From positions 1,426,001 through 1,490,000 of the forward strand of contig NZ_JRHC01000001.1 of the NCBI RefSeq assembly GCF_000949475.1: a stretch of DNA of 64,000 bases, in the 5' to 3' direction. A program made the translations under genes and the position numbers. This DNA is from Draconibacterium sediminis (lineage in GTDB: Bacteria > Bacteroidota > Bacteroidia > Bacteroidales > Prolixibacteraceae). The notes below the pieces were generated by a model, which was not told the DNA's origin, ran no database searches, and worked only from the letters and a program-made list of their open reading frames with translations. Positions 52,855-61,070 of this stretch are shown piece after piece (position 1 is the stretch's first letter; the number at the start of each line of letters is the position of its first letter).

Positions 52855-54228
52855 TTAGCATTTTCCCTTTTCTATTTTCAATCGTGCAAAATAATCTTTA
52901 GCTGCTCGTTTAACATGTGGCGAAAGCAGCATGGTTGTAATTACCGTGGGGAAAGCCATTAGTGCAAAAGCAATGTCGATTAAACCAATGATCGTGCGCA
53001 GGTTGGCAACGGCGCCCACTAAAATTACAGCAACAAAAAGGTAGTTGTAAATGTGTTGGTATTTGGTTCCGGCAACAAACCCGAGGCATTTTACCCCGTA
53101 ATACGGAAAGGCAAACATGGTTGACATGGAAAAGAAAATTACGCAAATAGCCAGAATGTATTTACCGTAAATGGGAATGCTCGAATCAAAAGCCTGCGCG
53201 GTAAGAGTAATTCCATCGGCGCTGCTTACTTTCCAGGTATTGGTGATGATGATCGCCAGGGCGGTCATGGTACAAACAAGGATAGTATCGATAATTGGGC
53301 CCAGCATAGCTACTAATCCTTCACGGATGGGTTCATTGGTTTTAGCGGCTCCGTGTGCCATTGGCGCTGTTCCCAATCCTGCTTCGTTCGAGAAAGCAGC
53401 ACGACGGACTCCGGTGATTATTATCGCTCCCAGCGATCCTCCCAATACAGCATTTCCGGTAAACGCATCTTCAAAAATGGTTCTAAACGCCGGAACAATT
53501 TCTGATGAGTTGGAAAAAATAATGTATAAAACGGTTACCGTATAAACCACTACCATGGTTGGCACCAGGCTGCCGGTAACTTTTCCGATTCGTTTAATTC
53601 CGCCGATTACAACCAGTCCCACAAGAATGGAAATAACAACTCCGGTTAAAATATTTGAGGTAAAATTGCCCTCAATTCCGTTGGGAACCAAAACCACATC
53701 GCGAACCATTTGGGTAAGCTGGTTGGCTTGAAAAAGAGGCGAGACACCTATCATAGCCATGATGGCAAAAAATACGGCAATGGGTTTCCACTGTTTGCCC
53801 AATCCCTCTGTGATGTAATACATGGGGCCACCCTGAATTTCGCCGGCATCGTCTTTTCCACGGAACATCACAGCCAGCGAGCAGGTGAAAAATTTGGTGC
53901 TAACTCCCAGTAATGCCGATACCCACATCCAGAAAATGGCTCCCGGGCCCCCCATGGTAATCGCTACGGCAACACCACTAACGTTCCCCATTCCTACCGT
54001 TCCGGCAAGGGCGGTAGATAGTGCCTGGTAGTGCCGCAATTGTCCGGCTTCGTTCGGATCGTCGTACTTTCCGGTTAAAATGGAAATGGCATGACCGATG
54101 TAACGCAGCGGTGCCAAACGCGAATACACCAAAAAGTAAAAGCCACCACCAAGCAGCAAAATTAAAATAGGAGCTCCCCAAATGCCATCGGAGATTTTTA
54201 TAATGAGTTCACCAAGATTTTCAAACAT
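52855..54228 (-). CDS. Alanine/glycine:cation symporter (AGCS)
   Basis: About 457 residues from the ATG at 54228 (MFENLGELIIKISDGIWG); an upstream TTG at 54255 would add nine residues. Roughly ten or more membrane segments. Family signatures include GTVGMGNVSGVAVAI, AIFWMWVSALLGVSTKFFTC, YYITEGLG and RRAAFSNEAGLGTAPMAHGAAK. It imports alanine or glycine with Na+ or H+. Confidence 0.93.
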   Translation of the reverse strand: MFENLGELIIKISDGIWGAPILILLLGGGFYFLVYSRLAPLRYIGHAISILTGKYDDPNEAGQLRHYQALSTALAGTVGMGNVSGVAVAITMGGPGAIFWMWVSALLGVSTKFFTCSLAVMFRGKDDAGEIQGGPMYYITEGLGKQWKPIAVFFAIMAMIGVSPLFQANQLTQMVRDVVLVPNGIEGNFTSNILTGVVISILVGLVVIGGIKRIGKVTGSLVPTMVVVYTVTVLYIIFSNSSEIVPAFRTIFEDAFTGNAVLGGSLGAIIITGVRRAAFSNEAGLGTAPMAHGAAKTNEPIREGLVAMLGPIIDTILVCTMTALAIIITNTWKVSSADGITLTAQAFDSSIPIYGKYILAICVIFFSMSTMFAFPYYGVKCLGFVAGTKYQHIYNYLFVAVILVGAVANLRTIIGLIDIAFALMAFPTVITTMLLSPHVKRAAKDYFARLKIEKGKC

Positions 54229-54319
54229 TCCGCTAAGAAATGTAAAACTTATCAATTATCAAACAGCAGAATGAAAGATAAAAGTCAGGTTTTGTGATAA
54301 AATGATTGAAATGTTATTG

Positions 54320-54411
54320 ATGGTAAAGATGTTGTAAAATATGTAAAGTATACTTGATTTTTTAAAAAATGTAAAGTATGTTTGTCATATTATAAAGTAA
54401 AGTTTACATGA
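54320..54411 (+). promoter_or_regulatory. A+T-rich leader with repeated GTAAAGT motifs
   Basis: Three related elements occur: GTAAAGTATACTTG near 54343, GTAAAGTATGTTTG near 54371, and AGTAAAGTTTACATG near 54396, running into the ATG. The first contains the 10-base palindrome AAGTATACTT. They could be operators for the XRE-type regulator at the end of the cluster, which is inference from position and symmetry. Confidence 0.45.
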
Positions 54412-54900
54412 ATGGAAGCGCTAACTCTCATTAATTTCCTTTTTATGGCCGGGTACATTGGCTTGGGTAGCAGATTAATTAAAACGGTGAATAGAACATG
54501 GGATGTGCTGGAGTTACGTTTTAATCTTGCCCCTTATTATTTTAAATATATTGGTCTGGCTCTAATTCTAATTTCTATTGGTATTTATATTTGGGTTTCC
54601 AAAGTAAATAGCTTATCCAGAGCAGAAGAGATGCTGTTGTATCACATAAATCTTGGTTTTCTTTTGCTTGTTTTTTCTTGCGAGAGAAATGAAGATGAAT
54701 TGTTTAATCAAATAAGGCAGAAAGCAATTGTGGCTAGTTTTATAGTAAGTTTGCTTTTGTATGCTATCGTTATTCCATCTGTAATAATACTAGAAGAAAT
54801 ACACCATGAATGGCTTTTAAGTTTTGGAGCCATATTGGTCTTTTTTAATCTTGGTTACCTGGTTTACTTTTGCTCCACCAAGTTCCGGATGAGAAGATAA
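54412..54900 (+). CDS. Small multi-span membrane protein, paralogue 1
   Basis: A 162-residue protein with four predicted membrane segments and a central cytoplasmic-looking RNEDELFNQIRQKAI between segments two and three. The following genes have the same design: R/K-x-E-D-E, then IR-x-K-(A/S). No catalytic residues stand out. The C-terminus is basic (KFRMRR). Unknown family; possibly a membrane component controlled by the adjacent regulator. Confidence 0.7.
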   Translation: MEALTLINFLFMAGYIGLGSRLIKTVNRTWDVLELRFNLAPYYFKYIGLALILISIGIYIWVSKVNSLSRAEEMLLYHINLGFLLLVFSCERNEDELFNQIRQKAIVASFIVSLLLYAIVIPSVIILEEIHHEWLLSFGAILVFFNLGYLVYFCSTKFRMRR

Positions 54901-54927
54901 TTTAATTAACTGAAGGAGCTTTTATAT

Positions 54928-55416
54928 ATGAATACAATAATAGGTACAATCGTAATTATTAGTTATTTAGTAATATTTGTCAGAATTCTTCCAACCGGAA
55001 AAAGGAATATGGATGTTTTTGAACGTATTCCAGTATTGTTACCCTTTTGGTGGAAGTATATTGGGATAGGCTGGCTTCTTTTTGTTTTTGGTTATTCCAT
55101 ATATCAAGGTGATTTTAATCCCAGTACAAATACCTTTCTACTCTCAGGGATGTATTTTGGTTTGATACAGATTTCTTTTTCAAAAGAAAAAAATGAAGAT
55201 GAGTTTGCCGAACAGACAAGAACAAAAGCAATGTTTCTTTCGGTAATTTCCTTGTTTATGCTTGTCGGAATCTACTCGGCTTATGAGATGATTGCACCAA
55301 ACTCATTCTCAGAGAACTCGTTTACCTGGTTTATGATGTTGTTAAATGCGACCCTAATCGTGTATCTTGGTTACTTCTATTTCACAAAATACCGATCACT
55401 TAAAAATCAGAATTAA
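54928..55416 (+). CDS. Small multi-span membrane protein, paralogue 2
   Basis: 162 residues, four predicted membrane segments, central KEKNEDEFAEQTRTKAM motif and basic C-terminus (KYRSLKNQN). Similar layout and length to paralogue 1, 27 bp downstream of it, preceded by a GGAG-type sequence. Function unknown. Confidence 0.7.
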   Translation: MNTIIGTIVIISYLVIFVRILPTGKRNMDVFERIPVLLPFWWKYIGIGWLLFVFGYSIYQGDFNPSTNTFLLSGMYFGLIQISFSKEKNEDEFAEQTRTKAMFLSVISLFMLVGIYSAYEMIAPNSFSENSFTWFMMLLNATLIVYLGYFYFTKYRSLKNQN

Positions 55417-55418
55417 TT

Positions 55419-55904
55419 ATGGATATAAAACTGGTACAAACACTATTGTTCGTAGTTTTCATTCTCTCTCTCGGACTATTTTCATTGCTTTTTAAAGAAA
55501 AGAATGAGGAGGCGGTGTTTAAGAAACTCAAATTATTTCCACGATGTTTTAAACTTATAGGATTGGTAATACTGCTTTGTTCCGTTTCTTTGCCATGGAT
55601 TTTTCAACGCTTATTGGTTGATGGGACTAACCATTTGGGAATGATATGTGTAAATTTTGGATTGTCTCTTATTTGTTTTTCGAGAGACAAAGTTGAGGAC
55701 GAAATGTCGAACCTCATAAGGTTAAAATCATTTTATCGTAGTTTTGTGGCAGGGATTGTAGGATTCTTTTTTCTAACCTGGATGGAAAATAAGGTTTCAG
55801 ATGGTTTTAGTCAACTTTCAGCGGACACATTACTGGGAACTATTTTAGGAATATACTTAGTGAGTTATTACGTTACCAAATCAAAAATACGAAGTGCAGA
55901 ATAG
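55419..55904 (+). CDS. Small multi-span membrane protein, paralogue 3
   Basis: 161 residues, four predicted membrane segments and the central RDKVEDEMSNLIRLKSFYRSF motif, closest to paralogue 4. Starts 2 bp after paralogue 2. Its 3' end overlaps the truncated regulator copy by 11 bp, just as paralogue 4 abuts the intact regulator, so membrane gene and regulator were duplicated together. Confidence 0.7.
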   Translation: MDIKLVQTLLFVVFILSLGLFSLLFKEKNEEAVFKKLKLFPRCFKLIGLVILLCSVSLPWIFQRLLVDGTNHLGMICVNFGLSLICFSRDKVEDEMSNLIRLKSFYRSFVAGIVGFFFLTWMENKVSDGFSQLSADTLLGTILGIYLVSYYVTKSKIRSAE

Positions 55905-55989
55905 GCTCAAAATAGAACGTGCTATTAAAAACCTCACACAAGACGATCTGGCAAAACTAATTGGTGTTTCGCTCCAAATCATACATTAA
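55894..55989 (+). pseudogene. Truncated copy of the XRE-type regulator
   Basis: From the GTG at 55894 the first 26 codons encode the same residues as the regulator at 56411 (QNRLKIERAIKNL, TQDDLAKLIGVS) and the first 54 bases are identical. The similarity then breaks and the frame ends at TAA 55987-55989 after 31 codons, in the middle of the recognition helix. It cannot make a complete helix-turn-helix. It is probably a relic of tandem duplication. Confidence 0.8.
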
Positions 55990-56006
55990 TTGACAAATTT
56001 TACGTG

Positions 56007-56411
56007 ATGAACAAAACTCAAAATAACTTGCGCCTATTGCCACGAAGATTTAAGAAAGCAGCCTTTAGTTTAATCGCTTTAACTATTTTTTTTGTAGTTC
56101 TTATTTTTAGTGAATTTGTTACGGTTGAAAAAGAATTAGCTAAAACAGTAACAAGTTCCGGAATTTTATTGTCGTTTTTATTATTGGCCTTAACAAGAGA
56201 TAAGGTAGAGGATGAACTAACCCTGATAATAAGATTAAAAGCTTTGGCGGCGTCATTTATTTATGGAGTAGGTTATGTGGTAATAAGTCCTTTTGTAAAT
56301 TTACTTTTCGATGGGGAATTTATAAACGATGAAATGGGAACGGAGGGATTGTTATTAACAATGTTTCTGTTTTATTTTGGAATGTTGTGGTTAATGAAAA
56401 AGAATAGATAG
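56007..56411 (+). CDS. Small multi-span membrane protein, paralogue 4
   Basis: 134 residues from the ATG at 56007 (GTG at 56004 is the alternative). Four predicted hydrophobic segments and the motif RDKVEDELTLIIRLKALAASF, closest to paralogue 3. It is shorter at the N-terminus than its relatives. TAG overlaps the GTG of the regulator as TAGTG, implying coupled translation. Confidence 0.7.
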   Translation: MNKTQNNLRLLPRRFKKAAFSLIALTIFFVVLIFSEFVTVEKELAKTVTSSGILLSFLLLALTRDKVEDELTLIIRLKALAASFIYGVGYVVISPFVNLLFDGEFINDEMGTEGLLLTMFLFYFGMLWLMKKNR

Positions 56412-56611
56412 TGCAGAATAGGCTCAAAATAGAACGTGCTATTAAAAACCTCACACAAGACGATTTGGCAAAATTGATTGGCGTTTCGCGCCAAACCATT
56501 AACTCGATTGAAAAGGGGAGGTATGTGCCCTCAACTGTATTAGCCCTAAAAATCTCGGAAATATTTGATAAGCCGGTAAATGAAATATTTGAGCTGGAAG
56601 ATACGGATTGA
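56411..56611 (+). CDS. XRE-family helix-turn-helix regulator
   Basis: 66 residues from a GTG start. The HTH is TQDDLAKLIGVSRQTINSIEKG, followed by PSTVLALKISEIFDKPVNEIFELED, the compact YozG/YgzD-like XRE type with no sensor domain. Such regulators commonly sit behind small membrane protein genes. It probably regulates this cluster, with the GTAAAGT repeats at 54320-54411 as candidate sites. Confidence 0.9.
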   Translation: MQNRLKIERAIKNLTQDDLAKLIGVSRQTINSIEKGRYVPSTVLALKISEIFDKPVNEIFELEDTD

Positions 56612-56624
56612 AAACATTTCCAGC

Positions 56625-56693
56625 CGATTACGCGGATTACGCAGAATCTCTTGGGAGACATATCTGCGAAAATCAGCGTAATCTGCGAGAACG
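56625..56693. repeat. Imperfect inverted repeat of GATTACGC type
   Basis: CGCGGATTACGCAGA near 56631 and CAGCGTAATCTGCGAG near 56675 are nearly complementary across a central segment with AGACATATCTGCGA. It lies between the regulator and a convergent gene; it may act as a terminator or belong to a dispersed repeat family. Confidence 0.5.
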
Positions 56694-56697
56694 ATTC

Positions 56698-57531
56698 TTA
56701 TTTTAACTGTATTTGCACAAAAATCGGCAAATGGTCAGATGGCGATCGGCCTTCTTTTGTATCGCTAATGGCTGCATATTCCAGCACCTTAATTTTGTCG
56801 TTCACAAAAATGTAATCGATGCGGTTATCGCCTTCACTGCCCGGTTTAAACCCGTTGTAAGTTCCAACTGGTCCGTAAGGTGGTTCTTGTGTAACTTCGC
56901 GGCTGTCGCTCATGTATCCTTTTATCAGTGCTATTGGTTGTGTCTCCGGAGTCAGGTTAAAATCGCCTGTCAGAATTACCGGCAACCCTGATCCCGCCGT
57001 AAACTCTTCCATTTTTTCATGAATCAGTTTTGCTGAATTTTTTCGGGCTTCTACGCCAACGTGGTCAAAATGGGTATTAAAAACGAAGAATTTCTTTCCG
57101 GTAACTTTCGATTTAAATTTGCCCCAGGTTACAATTCTGTTGCATGCGGCATCCCAACCCAGTCCCGGTTCATTGCAGTTTTCCGATAACCAGAAATGTC
57201 CTTTTTCTTCCAGAATCAATTTTTTCGGATTGTAAAAGATGGGCATAAACTCGCCGGCTTTATCACCATCGTCGCGACCAACGCCAAACCATTTGTATTC
57301 GGGCAAACCTTTTTCAATGTCTAAAAGTTGACCAAACAAAGCCTCCTGCAAACCAAAAACATCAGGATCGTAAAAATGCAGCAATCCGTTTACCATTTCA
57401 ATACGGTTTGGCCAGGCATTAACGCCGTCGCTTGCCGTATTCATTCGGATATTAAAGGTCATTACATTCATTTGCTGCGCAAATAATATAGTTGGGAATA
57501 ATAAAAGTATTCCTAAAATTAATCGTTTCAT
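56698..57531 (-). CDS. Exported endonuclease/exonuclease/phosphatase-family protein
   Basis: 277 residues with a signal peptide (MKRLILGILLLFPTILFAQ). EEP-fold motifs: MNVMTFNIRM, DVFGLQEALFGQL (Glu), FNTHFDHVGVEARKNSA, LTGDFNLTPETQ (Asp, Asn) and SDHLPIFVQI (Asp, His). Bacteroidota members hydrolyse phosphodiesters or phosphate monoesters; substrate unknown. Its start overlaps the esterase gene stop by 4 bp, so the pair is translationally coupled. Confidence 0.9.
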   Translation of the reverse strand: MKRLILGILLLFPTILFAQQMNVMTFNIRMNTASDGVNAWPNRIEMVNGLLHFYDPDVFGLQEALFGQLLDIEKGLPEYKWFGVGRDDGDKAGEFMPIFYNPKKLILEEKGHFWLSENCNEPGLGWDAACNRIVTWGKFKSKVTGKKFFVFNTHFDHVGVEARKNSAKLIHEKMEEFTAGSGLPVILTGDFNLTPETQPIALIKGYMSDSREVTQEPPYGPVGTYNGFKPGSEGDNRIDYIFVNDKIKVLEYAAISDTKEGRSPSDHLPIFVQIQLK

Positions 57532-58487
57532 TCTGAACAGAAATTATAAGTGGTGTATTTATCCGTGTTTTGTTTTCCTTCTATAATGGTATCCCGTTGC
57601 TCATCTTTCTTGTCGATGGCAAAATCCTTACAAAATTCAATAATCTCATCGAAATAATCAGTAGTTGGTGTAATGTTTATTTCGTGACCGGCACCACATG
57701 ATGTGTGTAACCAGTAAGGAGCTTCAAGTTGCCTCATTTTTTCAGCAATAGTGTACGATCCATGCAAGATCCAGTAGCCTTTAGTACCTTCATCGCAATA
57801 ATGGTGAGGTGCCGTTCCGTAGGGAACCAGGTTATCGTCGGTTCCGTGGAATAAAAGCGACGGAATTGCCGATTCATCGTATAATGCCGTAGTGTCAGGT
57901 ATGGCTCCGGCCATGCCAATTACTCCTGCAAACGAAACCGGCCCCGAATCCAGACCATAACAATAAGGCGGCTGGTAGGCCGTGTACAAAACGGTTTCTG
58001 CTCCGGCGCTGCTTCCCGACAAAATAACTTGCTGCGGATTAATAGCGTATTGATGACGGTTTTCTATCAAAAAATAGGTTGCATCCAATAAGTCTTCGCT
58101 GGCGGCATGAATGGTATTTAATTTTTCGGTAGCGGGGCAATCGCAACCAAAACCTTCGGGCTTTCCTTTGCGTGTTAAACGATAGGATATGGAAGCCACT
58201 ACATAACCGTAATTGGCGAGTTGCGTACAAAATGTTTTAATGTTCTCTCCATTTCTTTGTCCACCACTAAAACCGCCGCCGTGTACATAAATTATAGTTG
58301 CACGTTCCTGCTCGTAATCGTTTTGCGGAAGGTAAATATCCATATCCAGATTTTCGCCATCCTTGGTCGCATAAGTAGCTGTTTCTACTCGTATCTCATC
58401 GAAAACGTTAGCTGTATATCTTTCCTGGGCCAGGCATACACCAGCCAGAAAGTACAACAGAATAACCAGGATCAATTTTTTAGGCAT
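57528..58487 (-). CDS. Exported carboxylesterase-like alpha/beta hydrolase
   Basis: 319 residues with a signal peptide (MPKKLILVILLYFLAGVCLAQ). IYVHGGGFSGGQRNGE is the oxyanion-hole HGGG, and the nucleophile Ser is in LSGSSAGAETVLY; FHGTDDNLVPYG carries the acid and GAGHEIN the His. Cysteines (CDCPATEK and CGAGH) could form disulfides. The substrate may be an acetylated or feruloylated sugar ester, but that is inference. Confidence 0.87.
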   Translation of the reverse strand: MPKKLILVILLYFLAGVCLAQERYTANVFDEIRVETATYATKDGENLDMDIYLPQNDYEQERATIIYVHGGGFSGGQRNGENIKTFCTQLANYGYVVASISYRLTRKGKPEGFGCDCPATEKLNTIHAASEDLLDATYFLIENRHQYAINPQQVILSGSSAGAETVLYTAYQPPYCYGLDSGPVSFAGVIGMAGAIPDTTALYDESAIPSLLFHGTDDNLVPYGTAPHHYCDEGTKGYWILHGSYTIAEKMRQLEAPYWLHTSCGAGHEINITPTTDYFDEIIEFCKDFAIDKKDEQRDTIIEGKQNTDKYTTYNFCSE

Positions 58488-58535
58488 AAAATTTTTTGTG
58501 TGAATATAAGGATATATCAGACTTCATGCAAAAGA

Positions 58536-58566
58536 AAATGGAACCCATAATTGAGTTCCATTTCTA
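58536..58566. terminator. Possible bidirectional terminator
   Basis: Perfect 9-base inverted repeat AAATGGAAC / GTTCCATTT with a 10-base loop. It lies between the end of ogt and the start of the esterase gene, both leftward; the A/T flanks are modest. Confidence 0.5.
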
Positions 58567-58721
58567 AGGTTAACTATATCAGTTTCCTTATTTTTTATCT
58601 TCCTGATTTCGTAAGAATAATTGCAAAGGGTATGCCATAATGTTTAATGTGCAAGTATCCAGTAGTATAGCAGTTTTGCTTTCCTTTAGAGGTTCTTCAT
58701 TCTGGGACAATATTCCCGAAA

Positions 58722-59207
58722 TTAGAATAATCGGGTGGTAGATGGAGTGTGTAACAACTCGTGATTGAGGAGCCAACGTTTGCGTTCCAAACCACCGGCG
58801 TAACCGGTAAGTTTTCCCGAACTTCCAACAATACGATGACAAGGAATAATAATTGGAATTGGATTTTTTCCGTTTGCCAGCCCTACAGCACGTGTATTTT
58901 TTTCTGAGCCGGATAGTTTGGCAATATCGAGATAGCTGGCAGTTACTCCATAATCAACGTTTTGCACCAGTTCCCAGATTTTTTGCTGAAAGTCTGTCCC
59001 TTCAGGAGCCAATTGCAGATTGAAGTTTTTTCGTTCGCCGGCAAAATACTCTTGTAGCTGAGTTTCAGTGTTTTCCAATATTTTTGGTTGAACAGCAGAA
59101 TTTTCGGCTTTTTCAGCATAAAAACTGATCGCTGTTAATGCCATTTCTGTCGACTGTAGTTTGAGCCAGCCAACGGGAGAATTAATATATCGGGTAAATT
59201 GTGTCAT
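58722..59207 (-). CDS. ogt: Methylated-DNA-protein-cysteine methyltransferase
   Basis: 161 residues. The alkyl-accepting Cys is C123 in the invariant IPCHRIVG; VDYGVTASYLDIAKLSG is the helix-turn-helix with the Tyr, and NPIPIIIPCHR continues to YAGGLERKRWLLNHE. It repairs O6-methylguanine or O4-methylthymine by direct transfer. The last residues (LLHTPSTTRLF) are atypical and could reflect a changed 3' end. Confidence 0.93.
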   Translation of the reverse strand: MTQFTRYINSPVGWLKLQSTEMALTAISFYAEKAENSAVQPKILENTETQLQEYFAGERKNFNLQLAPEGTDFQQKIWELVQNVDYGVTASYLDIAKLSGSEKNTRAVGLANGKNPIPIIIPCHRIVGSSGKLTGYAGGLERKRWLLNHELLHTPSTTRLF

Positions 59208-59238
59208 AAAAAATCCGGTACCAAAGATACCGGATTTT
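59208..59238 (-). terminator. Terminator of the second hydrogenase operon
   Basis: Inverted repeat AAATCCGGTA (59211-59220) / TACCGGATTT (59228-59237) with a 7-base loop, followed on the minus strand by a run of T. It begins 21 bp after the stop of hydA and directly precedes ogt. Confidence 0.85.
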
Positions 59239-59258
59239 AATAAAAGTTAGGTTAGTGA

Positions 59259-61049
59259 TTAATACCTTTCGCGTTGCGTATATTTTGTGTGCAATAAATG
59301 ATGCGATACTTCTCCAAGCGGTTCTTTTAAGAAGTCTTTGTACAACTTGGTAATTTCATGATTCTCATGTGACTTACGAATTGGCAATCCTTCATCTTCA
59401 GCGTAAATTGCCTCTGCACGTTTCTGCCTGATTTCCGGATTTGTTGGAATAGGCTGCCCGCCGCCACCAAGGCAACCGCCCGGACAGGCCATAAATTCAA
59501 TAAAATGGTAATCGGAAGTACCGGCCCTAATTGATTCCATTACTGATTTGGCATTTATCAGCCCGTGGGCAATGGCGCATTTTAGTTCAACACCATCAAG
59601 GAATGCCCACTCTTCAACAGGGTTTTCTATTTTTATGGTTGCTTCACGAATACCATCAACTCCACGCACCGGAGTAATGTTGAGGTTTTCGAACGGAACT
59701 TCGCGGCCGGTAACTATTTCGTAAGCGGTACGCAAAGCAGCTTCCATAACACCACCGGTTGCACCGAAAATAACCGCTGCCCCCGATGATTCTCCCATTA
59801 AGCGGTCGTATTTTGCCGGCTCCAGTTTATTGAAATCCAAACCGGCTTGTTTAATCAGGATTGCCAGCTCTCGCGTGGTTAATACATAGTCAACATCGCG
59901 ATAGCCACTGTCATGCATTTCAGGGCGGAAAGCCTCGTATTTTTTCGCCGTACACGGCATTATTGATACCGAAACAATGTCTTCCGGTTTTATATTTCGG
60001 GCATTGGCGTAATACGTTTTTACCAGCGCTCCGAACATCTGTTGCGGCGATTTACAAGTTGAGAGGTTTTTCAAATGATCGGGGAACATGTGTTCGATGT
60101 ATTTGATCCATCCCGGTGAACACGATGTTGCCATTGGCAACGAAACCGACTTGTCTTTGTCGACCAGGGCTTTTTTCAAACGGGTAAGTAATTCGGTTCC
60201 TTCTTCAATGATGGTAAGGTCGGCGGTAAAATCGGTATCCAAAACCGAGTCGAAACCCAAACGTTTTAAAGCCGCAACCATTTTGCCGGTTATGCTTTTA
60301 CCTGGTTTCATTCCCAGTTCTTCGCCCAATCCCACTCGCACGGCAGGCGCTGTTTGCACCACAACGTGTTTGTTCGGATTGGCAATGGCTTCCCAAACTT
60401 CTTCAATGTAGTTTTTCTCAACCAGCGCTCCGGTAGGGCAGTGGTTTACGCACTGTCCGCAGTTAGTGCAAACCACGTCGCGCATGGCTTTTTCAAAGAA
60501 GGTGGTGATTTTCATTTTGTCGCCTTTGTGCGCCACGGTAAGCGCATTAACACCCTGTAATCCGGCGCAGGTTCGCACACAACGCTGGCAGCGTATACAT
60601 TTGCTGTCGTCTTTGATAATCGATGGAGAATAGGAATCTATTGAGGCGTGTTTTAACGGAACCAGTTCGATAAAGTCCTGGGTCATAATTTTATACTCAG
60701 AGGCGAGTGTTTGCAGTTCGCAGTTTCCGTTGCGGTAACATTTGGTGCAATCGGCGTTGTGTTCGGCCAACAACAATTCAATAATTTGTTTTCGCGAGTT
60801 GCGTACTTTTAAACTGTTGGTAAGAATTTCCATCCCCTCTTCGCAGGGTGTTGCACAGGCTGCCGATAAGCGGTTTTGCCCGGCTACCTCAACTACACAA
60901 ACACGGCAGTTTCCGGCAACGCACAAATCTTTATGATGACAAAGTGTTGGAATGGTTATCCCTTGTTCTTCTGCAGCTTCAAGAATGGTTTTCCCGGCTG
61001 AAATCTCCACCGGAAAACCATTTATACTGATATTAACTTTTTTGTTCAT
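59259..61049 (-). CDS. hydA: [FeFe] hydrogenase catalytic subunit, second copy, with Cys-to-Ser in L1
   Basis: 596 residues with the same domain order as the 35532 gene: [2Fe-2S] (C37, C48, C51, C65), His-Cys cluster (H97, C101, C104, C110), two [4Fe-4S] (C151, C154, C157, C161; C194, C197, C200, C204) and the H-cluster domain. L2 MPCTAKKYE has C366 and L3 MACPGGCLGGGGQP has C522 and C526. L1 reads TSCSPGW: C310 aligns with the proton-relay Cys and S311 with the Cys that normally binds the H-cluster cubane. Last gene of the leftward hydC-hydB-hydA operon. Confidence 0.92.
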   Translation of the reverse strand: MNKKVNISINGFPVEISAGKTILEAAEEQGITIPTLCHHKDLCVAGNCRVCVVEVAGQNRLSAACATPCEEGMEILTNSLKVRNSRKQIIELLLAEHNADCTKCYRNGNCELQTLASEYKIMTQDFIELVPLKHASIDSYSPSIIKDDSKCIRCQRCVRTCAGLQGVNALTVAHKGDKMKITTFFEKAMRDVVCTNCGQCVNHCPTGALVEKNYIEEVWEAIANPNKHVVVQTAPAVRVGLGEELGMKPGKSITGKMVAALKRLGFDSVLDTDFTADLTIIEEGTELLTRLKKALVDKDKSVSLPMATSCSPGWIKYIEHMFPDHLKNLSTCKSPQQMFGALVKTYYANARNIKPEDIVSVSIMPCTAKKYEAFRPEMHDSGYRDVDYVLTTRELAILIKQAGLDFNKLEPAKYDRLMGESSGAAVIFGATGGVMEAALRTAYEIVTGREVPFENLNITPVRGVDGIREATIKIENPVEEWAFLDGVELKCAIAHGLINAKSVMESIRAGTSDYHFIEFMACPGGCLGGGGQPIPTNPEIRQKRAEAIYAEDEGLPIRKSHENHEITKLYKDFLKEPLGEVSHHLLHTKYTQRERY

Positions 61050-61070
61050 AATCTTTCTTTTTCCGGTTTA

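Noticed and set aside
58588-58842. Leftward 84-codon frame partly overlapping ogt
   Set aside because: Its first half is ogt in another frame. The second half could be a relic of a gene end (a stretch ILLDTCTLNIMAYPLQLF looks protein-like), but there is no start or homologue I can name.
60105-60125. TSCSP motif as a sequencing or frame error
   Set aside because: The frame is intact on both sides and a single TGC/TGT to TCA change would need two substitutions, so an error is unlikely.
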